The notes: generated by a model not told the origin, from the letters alone. Numbered from the stretch's first letter, positions 1 to 9,135 are shown. The stretch: 64,000 nucleotides of DNA from Aedoeadaptatus nemausensis (GCF_903819165.1 NZ_CAIJCS010000022.1:47751-111750), one strand, 5' to 3'. Program-made: numbers and translations.

Positions 1-722
1 AGCGGGATCTGACATTGAATGTAAACGGAAAAGTTGTAGAATCTAAACCTGCCGCTTATATCGAAAAGGATCGCACCATGGTGCCCGTTCGCTTCGTTGC
101 CGAATCTTTGGATTACCAAGTGTATTGGAACAAAGACGGGCGGGACATTTTCCTAACGAAAATGAATTTTGACACGAACAAGCCGGAAGCGGGAATTTAT
201 TTAAAGGTGGATTCAATGGAAGCTCTTCTCATTCAAGCGAAAGATGTAGACGCTTTTTATAATGCGACGATCAAAGATTCTTTCCAAACGAAAGATGTGG
301 AAGGGATTTTAAAATCCGCCAAAGCCGTGCCCCTCGATGTCAAACCTACCATTAAAGAAGATCGCGCTTTTATTCCTCTGCGGGCCGTGGTAGAACTTTT
401 CGATCAAAAAGTCAGCTGGGACGCGAAGACTTTTACCGTTAGCATCGACGCCAAAGTAGAAAAGACCGACGAAGAAATCGCCGCCACCTGGCTCTATAAT
501 AAATTGCCGGCGGAGTATAAAAAAGCGCCCTTTAAACTCATCGATTCCCTCGACGCCGATCGCGACGCTCTCGCCGCAAAAAATATTTACGCTTACGATT
601 TAATCGAAGATTACCCGGAACGTATCTTAACCGTCGAACGGTACCGCTTGGACTTAAACAAGGGCATCTTCTTTAAATACGATGCAGCTATGGATCAATG
701 GATCGCCGTGGGAAAACTTTAA
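1..722 (+). CDS. Stalk-domain (copper amine oxidase N-like) surface protein, 5' truncated by window edge
   Basis: The frame is open to the left edge of the window (codons from position 3 read R-D-L-T-L before the first possible TTG at 15), so only the C-terminal ~240 residues are visible. Two stalk-type repeats are recognisable by their pattern of an N-G-K strand followed by DRTMVPVRFVAE and, about 100 residues later, EDRAFIPLRAVVELF with a following VSW strand. This is the copper amine oxidase N-terminal-like fold common in cell-surface proteins of Clostridia; it does not imply oxidase activity. The last ~75 residues form an unrecognised tail. A second protein of this family is encoded at 59705-60784. 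The ligand or anchor is unknown; an extracellular location is inferred because the signal peptide lies outside the window. Confidence 0.75.
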   Translation, partial: RDLTLNVNGKVVESKPAAYIEKDRTMVPVRFVAESLDYQVYWNKDGRDIFLTKMNFDTNKPEAGIYLKVDSMEALLIQAKDVDAFYNATIKDSFQTKDVEGILKSAKAVPLDVKPTIKEDRAFIPLRAVVELFDQKVSWDAKTFTVSIDAKVEKTDEEIAATWLYNKLPAEYKKAPFKLIDSLDADRDALAAKNIYAYDLIEDYPERILTVERYRLDLNKGIFFKYDAAMDQWIAVGKL

Positions 723-726
723 ATAC

Positions 727-757
727 AACATCCTCTCTTTCGAGGGGATGTTTTTTT
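727..757 (+). terminator. Intrinsic terminator after stalk-domain gene
   Basis: An 11-bp stem (AACATCCTCTC pairing with GAGGGGATGTT, one G-U) with a TTTC loop is followed by a run of seven T. It separates the first gene from the ctsR operon. Confidence 0.9.
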
Positions 758-794
758 GTGGAAAAGAATCTATATCCTACCGTCATAGTCTGAT

Positions 795-824
795 ATTGAC
801 AATCTTTGACTATTATTTTATACT
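795..824 (+). promoter_or_regulatory. ctsR operon promoter with overlapping CtsR operator
   Basis: A TTGACA -35 box (796-801) and TATACT -10 box (819-824) are separated by exactly 17 bp. The -35 is embedded in ATTGACA-ATC-TTTGACT (795-811), which fits the reverse complement of the CtsR heptad repeat RGTCAAA-NAN-RGTCAAA with one deviating base. Repressor binding would block the -35, giving heat- and stress-inducible autoregulated expression, as known for ctsR operons of Firmicutes. Confidence 0.88.
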
Positions 825-855
825 ACTAATACAGAAACTAAGTTAGGAGGGGGAT

Positions 856-1311
856 ATGGCACGCTTAAGTAATCATATCGAAGATTATATTCTCGGTCTT
901 CTGCTGGAAGAAGACGGGCGAATTGAAATTAAACGCAATGTGCTGGCGGAGCATTTCGGTTGCGCCCCCAGCCAAATAAATTACGTTCTCACCACGCGCT
1001 TTACGCCGGTGCAAGGTTTTTTCGTCGAATCCCGCAGGGGAGGCGGCGGCTTTATTCGCATCGTGAAGGTGGAGCTGAATGACGAAAAACAATATTTTGA
1101 CCTTTTAAATGAGGAAGTGGGTACGAGTATTACACAGTCCCATGCCAATCGTCTTTTAAAATCTTTAGAAGAGAGCGGGTATCTTTCGGAGCGGGAAGGC
1201 CATCTTCTCGTCATCGCCATGAGTGACCGCGCCCTCGCCGGCGCAGGGGACGAACGCAACGCCGTTCGGGCGGAGATGCTTCAAAACGTCCTGCTCGGTA
1301 TTTTTGCCTAA
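856..1311 (+). CDS. ctsR: Transcriptional repressor CtsR
   Basis: Repressor of class III heat-shock genes (clp genes); released from DNA on heat shock or when McsB is active. The 151-aa protein has the family length: an N-terminal winged helix-turn-helix (roughly 1-70) with the glycine-rich wing tip R-R-G-G-G-G-F at 60-66, the segment known to sense temperature in Bacillus, then a helical dimerisation/McsB-binding domain. The start is fixed by GGAGGGGGAT just upstream. It is the first gene of a tightly packed five-gene operon (mcsA begins 11 bp later) and its own operator overlaps the promoter at 795-824, so it should autoregulate. Confidence 0.96.
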   Translation: MARLSNHIEDYILGLLLEEDGRIEIKRNVLAEHFGCAPSQINYVLTTRFTPVQGFFVESRRGGGGFIRIVKVELNDEKQYFDLLNEEVGTSITQSHANRLLKSLEESGYLSEREGHLLVIAMSDRALAGAGDERNAVRAEMLQNVLLGIFA

Positions 1312-1322
1312 GGAGGTGACCT

Positions 1323-1832
1323 ATGCGCTGTGAACACTGCCACGAAAACGAGGCGACGATCAACTTTACCACTGTCGAAAACGACGAAACCAAGGAACAA
1401 CATCTATGCAGTTCCTGTTTTCAATCCCTGATCAAGGAGCAATTCCCCGTAGTACAATTGCCGCCCCTCGATATTCAATCGGTGATGCAGGAGCTTTTAT
1501 CCATGTTTCAGGGAAATCTGGATTCCGGAGAAGATCGCACCTGCCCCCATTGTCACACGAGCCTTCCCAAGGTTCGGAAGACGGGAATGTTCGGCTGCGA
1601 TCAATGTTATGAAACTTTCGCCGAAGAACTGGATAAGGTGCTTCCGCGAATTCAAGGCGCAAAGGAACACGTAGGGGAGGCGCCGAAAGCTTTTCGCGAG
1701 GAAAGGGCTCTTAATCAAAAGCAGGCGGAGCTCCAAAAAGAATTGGACCGCGCCGTGGCCGAGGAGCGCTACGAAGACGCCGCTCTTTTGCGGGACGATT
1801 TAAAGGCGCTGGAGGTGGGCCATGAAGAATGA
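1323..1832 (+). CDS. mcsA: McsA, zinc-binding activator of the McsB arginine kinase
   Basis: Partner protein that activates McsB and contributes to CtsR release. The 169 aa contain three CXXC pairs: C3/C6, C29/C32, C74/C77, plus C92/C95, consistent with two zinc sites, and a C-terminal UVR-type coiled-coil motif (about 132-167, ending YEDAALLRDDL) of the kind also found in ClpC and UvrB. AAGGAGG lies 6-7 bp upstream of the ATG. The 3' end overlaps mcsB by 11 bp, implying translational coupling. Cellular location is the cytoplasm. Confidence 0.95.
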   Translation: MRCEHCHENEATINFTTVENDETKEQHLCSSCFQSLIKEQFPVVQLPPLDIQSVMQELLSMFQGNLDSGEDRTCPHCHTSLPKVRKTGMFGCDQCYETFAEELDKVLPRIQGAKEHVGEAPKAFREERALNQKQAELQKELDRAVAEERYEDAALLRDDLKALEVGHEE

Positions 1833-2814
1833 TCAAATTCTCCTCACCTCAAGGATTCGCCTGGCGCGGAATATTCAGGGCTACGGCTATCCCGGTCATT
1901 TGAGCGACGAGGAGGCCCGGGAACTTACGGAAAAAATCATCGATGTGCTCCACAAGCGAGACGACTTCTGGACCTTCTACCCCTTAGCCGATGTAAAGCC
2001 TTTAAAGAGCCTTTACGATTTGGAAGAAAATCGCATCAGCATGCAGTTGATGAAAAATAAAGATCAGGCCGGCTATTTTATCGGCGAAGGTGGCGAAACC
2101 ATTATGGTCATGGAAGAAGACCATTTGCGCATGCAAGATATGCGCAAAGGCTTTTTCCTCGATGAAGAATACGAACGAATGAAAGAGATTGCACGGGCCA
2201 TAGAAGATGAACTTCCCGTGTCTTTCGACAACAAGCTCGGCTATTTAACTGCCTGCCCCACTAATGTGGGCACGGGCCTTCGCGCCGGCTGCATGATGCA
2301 CTTGCCGGCCTTGGATACCCTCGGCATGGAGCGTCTGGAACGTTCTATTGCGCGTATGGGTTTCGTACTGAGGGGCATGCGGGGCGAAGGCTCTAAAATC
2401 GTAGGCCATGTGTACCAAATTTCAAACGAGCGCACATTGGGTCTCAGCGAAGAAGAATTTTTAAAGCGTGCAAAATCCATTACGGCGGAAGTGGCGGCTT
2501 TGGAGCGTATAAAGCGCAAGGAAATGTATCTGGATCACTTAATCGAGCTGGAGGACATGGCGCGGCGCAGTTACGGCGTACTCCGCAACGCGCGGATCAT
2601 GAGCTATGAAGAGGCCATGCTCCATTTAAGCCATATGAAACTGGGTATCGAACTTTCCGTGCTCTCGCCGAAAAAAGATTTCGATTTATACGACTTAATG
2701 ATTTCCCTTGGAAAAGCCCATCTTCAGATGGAAAGGGGCAGTTTCCTCGACGAGAGGAGCAGTAATATTTACCGCGCCAATAAGGTGCGTCAATTAATAA
2801 AGGAGGTATTTTAA
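1822..2814 (+). CDS. mcsB: Protein arginine kinase McsB
   Basis: Phosphorylates arginine residues of CtsR and of misfolded proteins, marking them for ClpC-ClpP degradation. At 330 aa it is close to the usual ~355-aa length. Visible family signatures are the phosphagen-kinase-type nucleotide contact segment TSRIRLARN (about 9-17) and the catalytic loop CPTNVGTGLRAG with the conserved cysteine at 145. The ATG is preceded by GGAGGTGGGCC inside the end of mcsA. The stop codon shares one base with the clpC start (TAATG), so the two are translationally coupled. Confidence 0.96.
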   Translation: MKNDQILLTSRIRLARNIQGYGYPGHLSDEEARELTEKIIDVLHKRDDFWTFYPLADVKPLKSLYDLEENRISMQLMKNKDQAGYFIGEGGETIMVMEEDHLRMQDMRKGFFLDEEYERMKEIARAIEDELPVSFDNKLGYLTACPTNVGTGLRAGCMMHLPALDTLGMERLERSIARMGFVLRGMRGEGSKIVGHVYQISNERTLGLSEEEFLKRAKSITAEVAALERIKRKEMYLDHLIELEDMARRSYGVLRNARIMSYEEAMLHLSHMKLGIELSVLSPKKDFDLYDLMISLGKAHLQMERGSFLDERSSNIYRANKVRQLIKEVF

Positions 2815-5264
2815 TGGCTATGTTCGGAAAATTCACCGAAAAAAGTCAACGTGCCATGGTCTTCGCCCAGTCGGAGGCCAGGGAACAAGGCCATTCATAT
2901 ATAGGAAGCGAGCATATTCTGCTCGGTATTTTAAAAGAGCCCGGCGGCGCATCGAGTATTTTAATGCAGGTCGGGGTCAATTACGAGCGGGCGAGGGAGG
3001 CCATTGCTGAAATCGTGGCGGCGGAAGATAAGACCGTCACCACCCTCACCTATACTCCGCGAACAAAGAAGATCTTCGAGCTGGCACTTGAGATCGCAAA
3101 CGAACTGGGCCACAACTATATCGGCACGGAACATCTTCTCCTGGCGATTTTAAGAGAAGGTAAGGGGGTCGCCGTCTTGGCCCTGCGCAATTTAGGTATC
3201 GATGTGGACACTTTAGAACGCAGTATTTTCATGGTCATCAAGAGAGTCGACGGAGGCGGAGAGGATCTCGGCGAATTGGAAGATGAGTCGGCCCTCGAAG
3301 AATTCGGCTACAATCTCAACGAACGGGCGGAACAGGGTAAGATCGACCCGGTGATCGGCAGAAAAGACGAAATCGAGCGTATCATTCAAGTCCTCGTGCG
3401 CCGCACGAAGAATAATCCCGTCTTAATCGGGGAACCCGGGGTCGGTAAAACCGCCATCGCCGAAGGATTGGCCCAGCGCATCGTCGAAGGAGATGTGCCG
3501 GAGATTATTAAAGACAAACAGATCTACACACTGGATGTATCCGCTTTAATCGCCGGAGCCAAATACCGAGGAGACTTCGAGGAACGTTTGAAAGATGTCA
3601 TCGCTGAAGTGGAACATCGTGAAGATGTTATTTTATTTATCGACGAAATTCACGTGGTTATCGGCGCCGGCGGCGCGGAAGGGGCCATGGATGCTTCGAA
3701 TATTTTAAAGCCCTCTCTCACCAAGGGGGATTTGCAAATTATCGGCGCAACCACCATCGACGAATACCGCAAGCATATCGAAAAGGATACGGCCTTCGAG
3801 CGTCGGCTCATGCCCATTATGGTCGAGGAGCCTTCTGTAGAAGACGCCATTCAAATTTTAAAAGGCGTGCGGGATAAATACGAAGCCCACCACAATGTAA
3901 AGATTACCGATGATGCCCTCATAGCGGCGGCGGAGCTTTCCCACCGCTACATCAACGATCGATTCTTGCCCGACAAGGCCATCGACCTAATCGACGAGGC
4001 GGCGAGCAAGCTTCGCGTGGAAAACTTTAACAGCCCCAATGCCCTGAAGGAATTGGAAGACAAGCTGAACAAGCTCTCCAAGGAAAAGGAAGAGGCGGTA
4101 AACGCCCAAAACTTCGAGGAAGCGGCGAAGCTTCGAGACGAAGAAAAGAATTTAAAAGAAGCCCTCGCCGACGAAAAGAAACATTGGGACAGGGAAAAAC
4201 ACGCTCAAAACATGATCGTAACGGAAGAAGAAATCGCCGAGATCGTAAGCAAGTGGAGCGGCGTTCCCGTCACCACCATGAACGCCGAAGAGAGCGAGCG
4301 ACTGGTGCAACTTGAAAGGGACTTAAACGACGAAGTCATCGGTCAGCCTCAAGCGGTAGAATCGGTGGCTCGGGCCATTAAGCGGGCGAGAGTGGGGCTG
4401 AAGAGCCCGGATAAACCTATCGGAAGCTTTATTTTCGTAGGTCCTACAGGGGTCGGGAAAACTTATCTCGCTAAGAGTCTCGCCAAGAGTCTTTTCGGCG
4501 ACGACGACGCCATGATTCGCATAGACATGAGCGAATATATGGAAAAACACAGTGTATCCAGACTCGTAGGTTCTCCTCCGGGATATGTGGGCTACGATGA
4601 AGGGGGACAGCTCACGGAAGCCGTGCGCAGAAAGCCCTATTCCGTCGTGCTCTTCGATGAAATTGAAAAGGCACATCCGGATGTCTTTAATATGCTTCTG
4701 CAAATTTTAGACGACGGCCGACTGACCGACGGCCAGGGCAGAACCGTGGACTTTAAAAACACCGTGCTTATTATGACGAGTAATGTGGGGGCTACCCTTC
4801 TTAAAAAACAAAATACCATGGGTTTCGGCGCACCGGACAAAGCAGCTGCCCAGGGCTACGATAAGATGGTGGAAACCATTCAGGAAAAACTGAAGGATAC
4901 TTTCCGTCCGGAATTTTTAAACCGTATCGATGAGATCATTGTCTTTAAGTATCTGGAAAAAGAACAGGTCCGGGAAATCGTGAAACTTATGCTTCGCGAT
5001 CTTCAAGAGCGTTTGGAAGCCGGAGAGTTCGCAGTCGACTTCTCTGAAGATGTCATCGACTATATCGGGGAAGAAGGTTTCGATGAGGAATACGGTGCGC
5101 GCCCCTTAATCCGCTCCATCCGGAAAAATATCGAAGATCGTCTGGCCGATGAAATTCTAATGGGCCATGTGGCGAAAGAAGACGCCATTCATGTGGGCGT
5201 AGAAGAAGGTGAGCTCGTCTTTACGAGTGACGCCGCGAAAGAGATCCCGGTCCATGAAGGGTAG
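2814..5264 (+). CDS. clpC: ATP-dependent Clp protease ATP-binding subunit ClpC
   Basis: Hexameric AAA+ unfoldase that feeds substrates, including arginine-phosphorylated ones, to ClpP. The 816 residues show an N-terminal repeat domain (1-145), NBD1 with Walker A GEPGVGKT (206-213), a UVR-containing middle segment ([11 protein letters not shown], about 430-442) and NBD2 with GPTGVGKT (543-550) and the [10 protein letters not shown] sensor region. This middle segment is the short ClpC type, unlike the long coiled coil in ClpB at 22367. The start at 2814 is preferred over the in-frame ATG at 2820 because AGGAGG (2801-2806) is 7 bp away. Overlaps radA by 11 bp. CtsR-controlled through the shared promoter. 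Confidence 0.97.
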   Translation: MAMFGKFTEKSQRAMVFAQSEAREQGHSYIGSEHILLGILKEPGGASSILMQVGVNYERAREAIAEIVAAEDKTVTTLTYTPRTKKIFELALEIANELGHNYIGTEHLLLAILREGKGVAVLALRNLGIDVDTLERSIFMVIKRVDGGGEDLGELEDESALEEFGYNLNERAEQGKIDPVIGRKDEIERIIQVLVRRTKNNPVLIGEPGVGKTAIAEGLAQRIVEGDVPEIIKDKQIYTLDVSALIAGAKYRGDFEERLKDVIAEVEHREDVILFIDEIHVVIGAGGAEGAMDASNILKPSLTKGDLQIIGATTIDEYRKHIEKDTAFERRLMPIMVEEPSVEDAIQILKGVRDKYEAHHNVKITDDALIAAAELSHRYINDRFLPDKAIDLIDEAASKLRVENFNSPNALKELEDKLNKLSKEKEEAVNAQNFEEAAKLRDEEKNLKEALADEKKHWDREKHAQNMIVTEEEIAEIVSKWSGVPVTTMNAEESERLVQLERDLNDEVIGQPQAVESVARAIKRARVGLKSPDKPIGSFIFVGPTGVGKTYLAKSLAKSLFGDDDAMIRIDMSEYMEKHSVSRLVGSPPGYVGYDEGGQLTEAVRRKPYSVVLFDEIEKAHPDVFNMLLQILDDGRLTDGQGRTVDFKNTVLIMTSNVGATLLKKQNTMGFGAPDKAAAQGYDKMVETIQEKLKDTFRPEFLNRIDEIIVFKYLEKEQVREIVKLMLRDLQERLEAGEFAVDFSEDVIDYIGEEGFDEEYGARPLIRSIRKNIEDRLADEILMGHVAKEDAIHVGVEEGELVFTSDAAKEIPVHEG

Positions 5265-6609
5265 AGGCTATGTCTGCAGGGAATGCGGCTATAAAAGCTC
5301 CGGCTATTTCAGCAAATGCCCCAACTGCGGTCAGTGGAACACCTTTGAAGAAGTGGTGGAGGCGAAATCCAAGCCCGGGAAGCCGAAGGGAAGTTCCAAG
5401 CCGGCCAAACGTTTAAAAGACGTTTCCGGCGAGGCGAAAAAGCGACTTTTAAGCGGCATGGAAGAATTCGACCGGGTCATGGGCGGCGGCATCGTAGAAG
5501 ACGGGGTGAGCATTCTCGCCGCCAAACCGGGTGCGGGGAAATCCACTCTCCTCTTTCAAATCGCCAATGCCCTGGCAAAAGAGGGGCTTCACGTGCTCTA
5601 CGCCTCCGGGGAAGAGAGCGAGACCCAGATCAAAATGCGCGCCGAACGGATCGCCGATGAAATTTCCGATAATATTTGGATCTACTCCGGCACCTCTATG
5701 GATGATGTAAGCCACTGGATCGAATCGATCGATGCCGATGTGATTATCCTGGACAGTATTCAGACCTTTACTTTGGATGAATTTACGGCTCGGGCCGGCA
5801 CGCCCACCCAGACCATGGAATGTGCCAATCGCCTCGTGGATTACGCCAAAAGTTCCGAAAAGCCCCGCGCCGTCTTTATCGTCGGCCAGTTGACGAAACA
5901 GGATTCCCTGGCAGGGGTGCGGGCACTGGAACACTTGGTCGATACCGTGCTCTATATCGACGACGAGATGCGGGAAGAGCTTCGCATTTTACAGGCGACG
6001 AAAAATCGCTTTGGCTCCACAGGAGAAATGGGCTTTTTCAATATGACGGAGAAGGGCATGCTCTCCATCGACAATCCCTCCGCCCACTTTATGACCAAGC
6101 GGGAAGCGGGAAGCGAAGTGCCGGGAAGCGCCATGTGCATCGTGCGGGAGGGGACGCGGAGCATTATTGTAGAAATCGAAAGCTTGGTGAGCAAGAGCTT
6201 TACCCCCTATCCCGAGCGCATCAGCGAATGTTTCAGAAGAGAACAGCTCGGGGTTTTGCTCTCCATTTTAGAAGAGCGGGGGCGGCTTTCCCTTTACGAC
6301 AAAAACGTCGTGGTCAAGACGACGGGTAATCTCAGGCTCAAAGAGGGTGCCTGCAATTTGGCCGCCCTTATGAGCATGGCCTCGGCTCTCAAGAATAAAC
6401 CCATCGATCGCAACACTCTTTTTATCGGGGATGTGGGCCTTACGGGAGAACTGAAAGTGATCCCCGGTATGGAATCCCGCATAAAAGAGGCTGCCCGCAT
6501 GGGCTTTAAAACCATTTACACGCCCGCAATAAATAAAATCAAACCGATTGAGGGTGTAGAATTACGAGAACGTCGCCTTTTGATGGATGTTATAAAAGAA
6601 AACCTTTAA
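5254..6609 (+). CDS. radA: DNA repair protein RadA
   Basis: RecA-related ATPase/helicase that promotes branch migration in recombinational repair. The start is placed at the ATG at 5254 (11 bp inside clpC), giving 451 aa, because an upstream TTG extension at 5209 would put residues before the usual N-terminal zinc motif. Seen: zinc finger C8-X2-C11...C22-X2-C25, Walker A A-K-P-G-A-G-K-S (90-97), the RadA-specific KNRFG motif at 250-254, and a C-terminal Lon-like domain (about 290-451). No strong ribosome binding site is present, so translation probably depends on coupling to clpC. radA as the last gene of a ctsR operon is the common Firmicute arrangement. Confidence 0.95.
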   Translation: MKGRGYVCRECGYKSSGYFSKCPNCGQWNTFEEVVEAKSKPGKPKGSSKPAKRLKDVSGEAKKRLLSGMEEFDRVMGGGIVEDGVSILAAKPGAGKSTLLFQIANALAKEGLHVLYASGEESETQIKMRAERIADEISDNIWIYSGTSMDDVSHWIESIDADVIILDSIQTFTLDEFTARAGTPTQTMECANRLVDYAKSSEKPRAVFIVGQLTKQDSLAGVRALEHLVDTVLYIDDEMREELRILQATKNRFGSTGEMGFFNMTEKGMLSIDNPSAHFMTKREAGSEVPGSAMCIVREGTRSIIVEIESLVSKSFTPYPERISECFRREQLGVLLSILEERGRLSLYDKNVVVKTTGNLRLKEGACNLAALMSMASALKNKPIDRNTLFIGDVGLTGELKVIPGMESRIKEAARMGFKTIYTPAINKIKPIEGVELRERRLLMDVIKENL

Positions 6610-6614
6610 GGGAA

Positions 6615-6643
6615 TTGACAGGTATTTACCTCTGCTGTACACT
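6615..6643 (+). promoter_or_regulatory. Sigma-A type promoter for the gene at 6691
   Basis: TTGACA (6615-6620) and TACACT (6638-6643) with a 17-bp spacer lie directly after the radA stop codon. It gives the next gene its own start site independent of the CtsR operon. Confidence 0.7.
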
Positions 6644-6690
6644 TTTACAATCGCAGGAAATAAAGGAAGAAGATAATAAGAGAGGTTATT

Positions 6691-7062
6691 ATGGAACACA
6701 CAGCACAAGACTTTTACAACTATCTTTCATCGGGAAACACGACGTTGATCGGCGGAATTGTCTATATCATCTGCATCGTCGGGTGGTGGAAACTATTTGA
6801 AAAGGCCGGGTTTTCGGGAATCTTATCTATTATTCCCATAGTGAATCTCTTCGTCCTTTCAAAAATCGCCTACGGAAGCTATCCCTATGGACTGCTCGCC
6901 TTCGTTCCCATCGTGAACATATTCTACGCTTTGGCATTGAACTATCAGATTATGCGCCGCTTCGGCTGCGGCATGGGGCTTTCGATCATCGGGGCATTCT
7001 TTCCCGTCCTCGCCCTCTTCCCGGCCTTCGGCGACAATCAGTACTTGGGGCCGAAAAAATAA
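6691..7062 (+). CDS. Small integral membrane protein, DUF5684-like
   Basis: 123-aa protein with about four hydrophobic segments (roughly 20-33, 41-58, 66-84, 93-112). The patterns FEKAGFSGILSIIPIVN and a later IPIVN-like FVPIVN plus a RRFGCGMGLSI segment match the DUF5684 family, often annotated as signal-peptidase-like but lacking catalytic residues. Function unknown. It is a single-gene unit with its own promoter (6615-6643) and terminator (7067-7092). The start follows AGAGAGGTTATT. Confidence 0.7.
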   Translation: MEHTAQDFYNYLSSGNTTLIGGIVYIICIVGWWKLFEKAGFSGILSIIPIVNLFVLSKIAYGSYPYGLLAFVPIVNIFYALALNYQIMRRFGCGMGLSIIGAFFPVLALFPAFGDNQYLGPKK

Positions 7063-7066
7063 TAAA

Positions 7067-7092
7067 AGCGACACTTCGGTGTCGTTTTTTTA
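7067..7092 (+). terminator. Intrinsic terminator
   Basis: CGACAC-TTCG-GTGTCG stem-loop (7069-7084) with a UUCG tetraloop, followed by T7. Confidence 0.9.
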
Positions 7093-7231
7093 TTGTGCAG
7101 CTTTAGATCGGGCCCTTATAGAAAATACAAATATAGCGCTATGGAAGAAAGGAGAATCCAATAGAGAACGCCTATTCTATGGGTATACATGAAATAATCC
7201 TATATCTCACAAAATGAAAAGGAGTCTATTT

Positions 7232-7744
7232 ATGAAACTTTCGAAATTAATAAAACTGTCCACTCTCTCTACCTTCACTCTAATGGGTGGCGGCGGATCC
7301 TGCAGCATTCCCGCCGATGTGAAACCTCATAGCGAGCTTGCGGCGGAAGAAGCGGCCATGAATTTAGTAAAGGATACGGCAAGCGGAGGATATGATCTGA
7401 TTTCTACAGAGGACATTAAAAAGAAATTAGACGCAGAGGAAGATATGGTGATCATCGACACCATGCCCGAAGATTCCTATCGCAAAAACCACATTCCCGG
7501 CGCCGTCGGTGCGGTACTGCCCGGAAAAATGGAAGAAGTGGATCCCGAACGTCGGGCAGCTTTTGTGAAGGCTCTCGGCGAAGACAAGAATAAACCGGTG
7601 ATCATTTATTGCGGACGGGTAAGCTGCTACCGCTCCCATGTGGGTGCGCTTATCGCAAAAGAAGAAGGCTTCACCAATGTATTGCGCCATCCGGGCGGAA
7701 TCGATGCTTGGCTCGAAGCGGGATATAAAGCTGAAAGCAAATAA
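7232..7744 (+). CDS. Rhodanese-domain exported protein (paralogue 1)
   Basis: 170-aa protein with an N-terminal hydrophobic segment ending in G-G-G-S-C and a C-terminal rhodanese domain (about 60-168). The putative active-site loop is YCGRVSCYRS; the first cysteine is at the position of the catalytic persulfide cysteine, followed by a second cysteine four residues later. The start is the ATG at 7232, 7 bp after AAAAGGAG; the in-frame ATG at 7214 lies upstream of that site. Closely related to the protein at 8486, but its lipobox is poor (GGSC instead of LVGC), so membrane anchoring is less certain. Likely role: sulfur transfer or thiol chemistry outside the membrane (inferred). Confidence 0.8.
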   Translation: MKLSKLIKLSTLSTFTLMGGGGSCSIPADVKPHSELAAEEAAMNLVKDTASGGYDLISTEDIKKKLDAEEDMVIIDTMPEDSYRKNHIPGAVGAVLPGKMEEVDPERRAAFVKALGEDKNKPVIIYCGRVSCYRSHVGALIAKEEGFTNVLRHPGGIDAWLEAGYKAESK

Positions 7745-7779
7745 AAAACGGCGAGGGAAAAATCCCTTGCCGTTTTTTA
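7743..7779. terminator. Bidirectional terminator between convergent genes
   Basis: A long near-perfect hairpin (AAAAACGGC-AGGGA with TCCC-TTGCCGTTTTT) with A-tract and T-tract on either side serves both the rhodanese gene on the plus strand and the ECF gene on the minus strand, whose stop codon lies in the tract. Confidence 0.88.
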
Positions 7780-8286
7780 TTTGGCGATGTTTTTCATAAC
7801 TCGCGCCATGGGCTTTACGAGGACGCCCACGATAATGGCGGAGACGATGATTTGAATTATATTACCCGGTATGGAGGCCAGGGGCGCTACGAGGGAGCCG
7901 AACATAATGGACTCGCCGATATAGTAAGTAAGAATTTTGACGATGGTGACGAGAATAATGGAAATAGAATAATTTCGAAGGCTGAATTTGTTGAAATTAA
8001 ATGTGGCCAGAATGTAGCCCATAATGAGGGCGGAAATTACCGTCATAGGCGACCATAACACCCATCCGCTGGTAAGATCGAACAGGCCCAGGCCGATGGC
8101 ACCTGAAAGCATGCCGGTGCGCTTGCCGAAGAAGATACAGGCTAAGAAAAAGGGAACATTGCCCAAGTGAATAAGGCCGCCGTTCGGGGCAAAGGGCAGT
8201 TGGATTTTAACGAGCCAGGTGAAAACGTACACCAAGGCGATAAATAGAGCTGTAAAGACCAGCTCCCGTATGGATATTTCTTTCAA
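7777..8286 (-). CDS. ECF transporter S component (COG4720/HmpT-like)
   Basis: 169-aa, very hydrophobic protein with about five to six membrane segments. The N-terminal pattern IRELVFTALFIALVYV and the loop GGLIHLGNVPFFLACIFFGKRTGMLSG, followed by a GWVLWSP segment, are typical of substrate-binding S components of energy-coupling factor transporters in the DUF1393/COG4720 group, some of which import thiamine precursors. No TPP-type riboswitch was recognised upstream, so the substrate is undetermined. The energising EcfA/EcfT proteins are not in the window. AGGAGG stands before the start. It sits between two paralogous rhodanese genes on the opposite strand. Confidence 0.78.
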   Translation of the reverse strand: MKEISIRELVFTALFIALVYVFTWLVKIQLPFAPNGGLIHLGNVPFFLACIFFGKRTGMLSGAIGLGLFDLTSGWVLWSPMTVISALIMGYILATFNFNKFSLRNYSISIILVTIVKILTYYIGESIMFGSLVAPLASIPGNIIQIIVSAIIVGVLVKPMARVMKNIAK

Positions 8287-8485
8287 GAGAACCTCCTTTA
8301 ATTATGTAAAAACTCCTCAACATCTAGTATACTTCATTCTTTCATCGAATAAAATGATAAATTAAAAACGGAATTCTTTTCATAAGGATGTGAGAATTTT
8401 CTGAAAATTTTTTAAAATCTGAGGAAAGCGATTTACAAATAAAGCATAAAATGATACGCTACAATTATCACAAGGAGGTATTTTT

Positions 8486-9064
8486 ATGAAATTAGGTAAA
8501 GTATTTGCAGTTACTGCACTGTCCGCTCTTTTACTCGTAGGTTGCGGCAACGGCGCGAACAATCAAGCTGACAACGAAACGGCAAACGCAGGCGCGGAAG
8601 CTCCCGCAGTTGAAATGAAAGATCTTCCCGGCACTTCGAGAGACGGCAGCGAAGTTGAAATCGAAATGGCTTCCATGAATCTCGTAAAAGCTGTAGAAGA
8701 AGGTAAGTACCAAATGATCAGCACCGAAGACTTAAAGAAAAAAGTCGACGCTAAAGAAGACATGGTGCTTATCGACACTATGCCCGCTAAGTCTTATGAC
8801 AAGAACCACATCCCCGGCGCATTAAATGCAGAACTTCCCGTTACCATGGAAGAAGTTACTCCGGAACAAAGAGAAGCTTTTGTTAAAGCACTCGGCGACG
8901 ATAAAGCAAAAGAAATCGTTCTTTACTGCGGTTTCGTAGGCTGTGAACGCTCTCACGTAGGCGCACTTATCGCCCAAGAAGAAGGCTTCACTAATGTTGT
9001 TCGTCATCCCGGCGGAATCGGCGCATGGATGGAAGCACAATATCCCGTTGAAGCAGCAAAATAA
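8486..9064 (+). CDS. Rhodanese-domain lipoprotein (paralogue 2)
   Basis: 192 aa with a clear lipoprotein signal (hydrophobic stretch ending L-L-V-G-C, cysteine about residue 20), an acidic N/A-rich linker of about 40 residues and a rhodanese domain (about 75-190). The active loop is YCGFVGCERS, with the catalytic-type cysteine followed by a second cysteine. The rest of the domain is highly similar to the protein at 7232 (shared ISTED-KKK and SHVGALIA-EEGFTNV segments), so the pair arose by duplication. CAAGGAGG is 7-8 bp before the ATG. Likely an extracytoplasmic sulfurtransferase or redox protein attached to the membrane; substrate unknown. Confidence 0.88.
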   Translation: MKLGKVFAVTALSALLLVGCGNGANNQADNETANAGAEAPAVEMKDLPGTSRDGSEVEIEMASMNLVKAVEEGKYQMISTEDLKKKVDAKEDMVLIDTMPAKSYDKNHIPGALNAELPVTMEEVTPEQREAFVKALGDDKAKEIVLYCGFVGCERSHVGALIAQEEGFTNVVRHPGGIGAWMEAQYPVEAAK

Positions 9065-9071
9065 GATATTA

Positions 9072-9104
9072 AAAAAAGAGTCGATTTTTATCGACTCTTT
9101 TTTA
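9072..9104 (+). terminator. Intrinsic terminator after rhodanese lipoprotein gene
   Basis: AAAAAAGAGTCGAT-TTTT-ATCGACTCTTTTTT hairpin immediately followed by T-rich sequence. Confidence 0.9.
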
Positions 9105-9135
9105 ATGGCAATATGTTTTTGGATAGGTTGTTACG

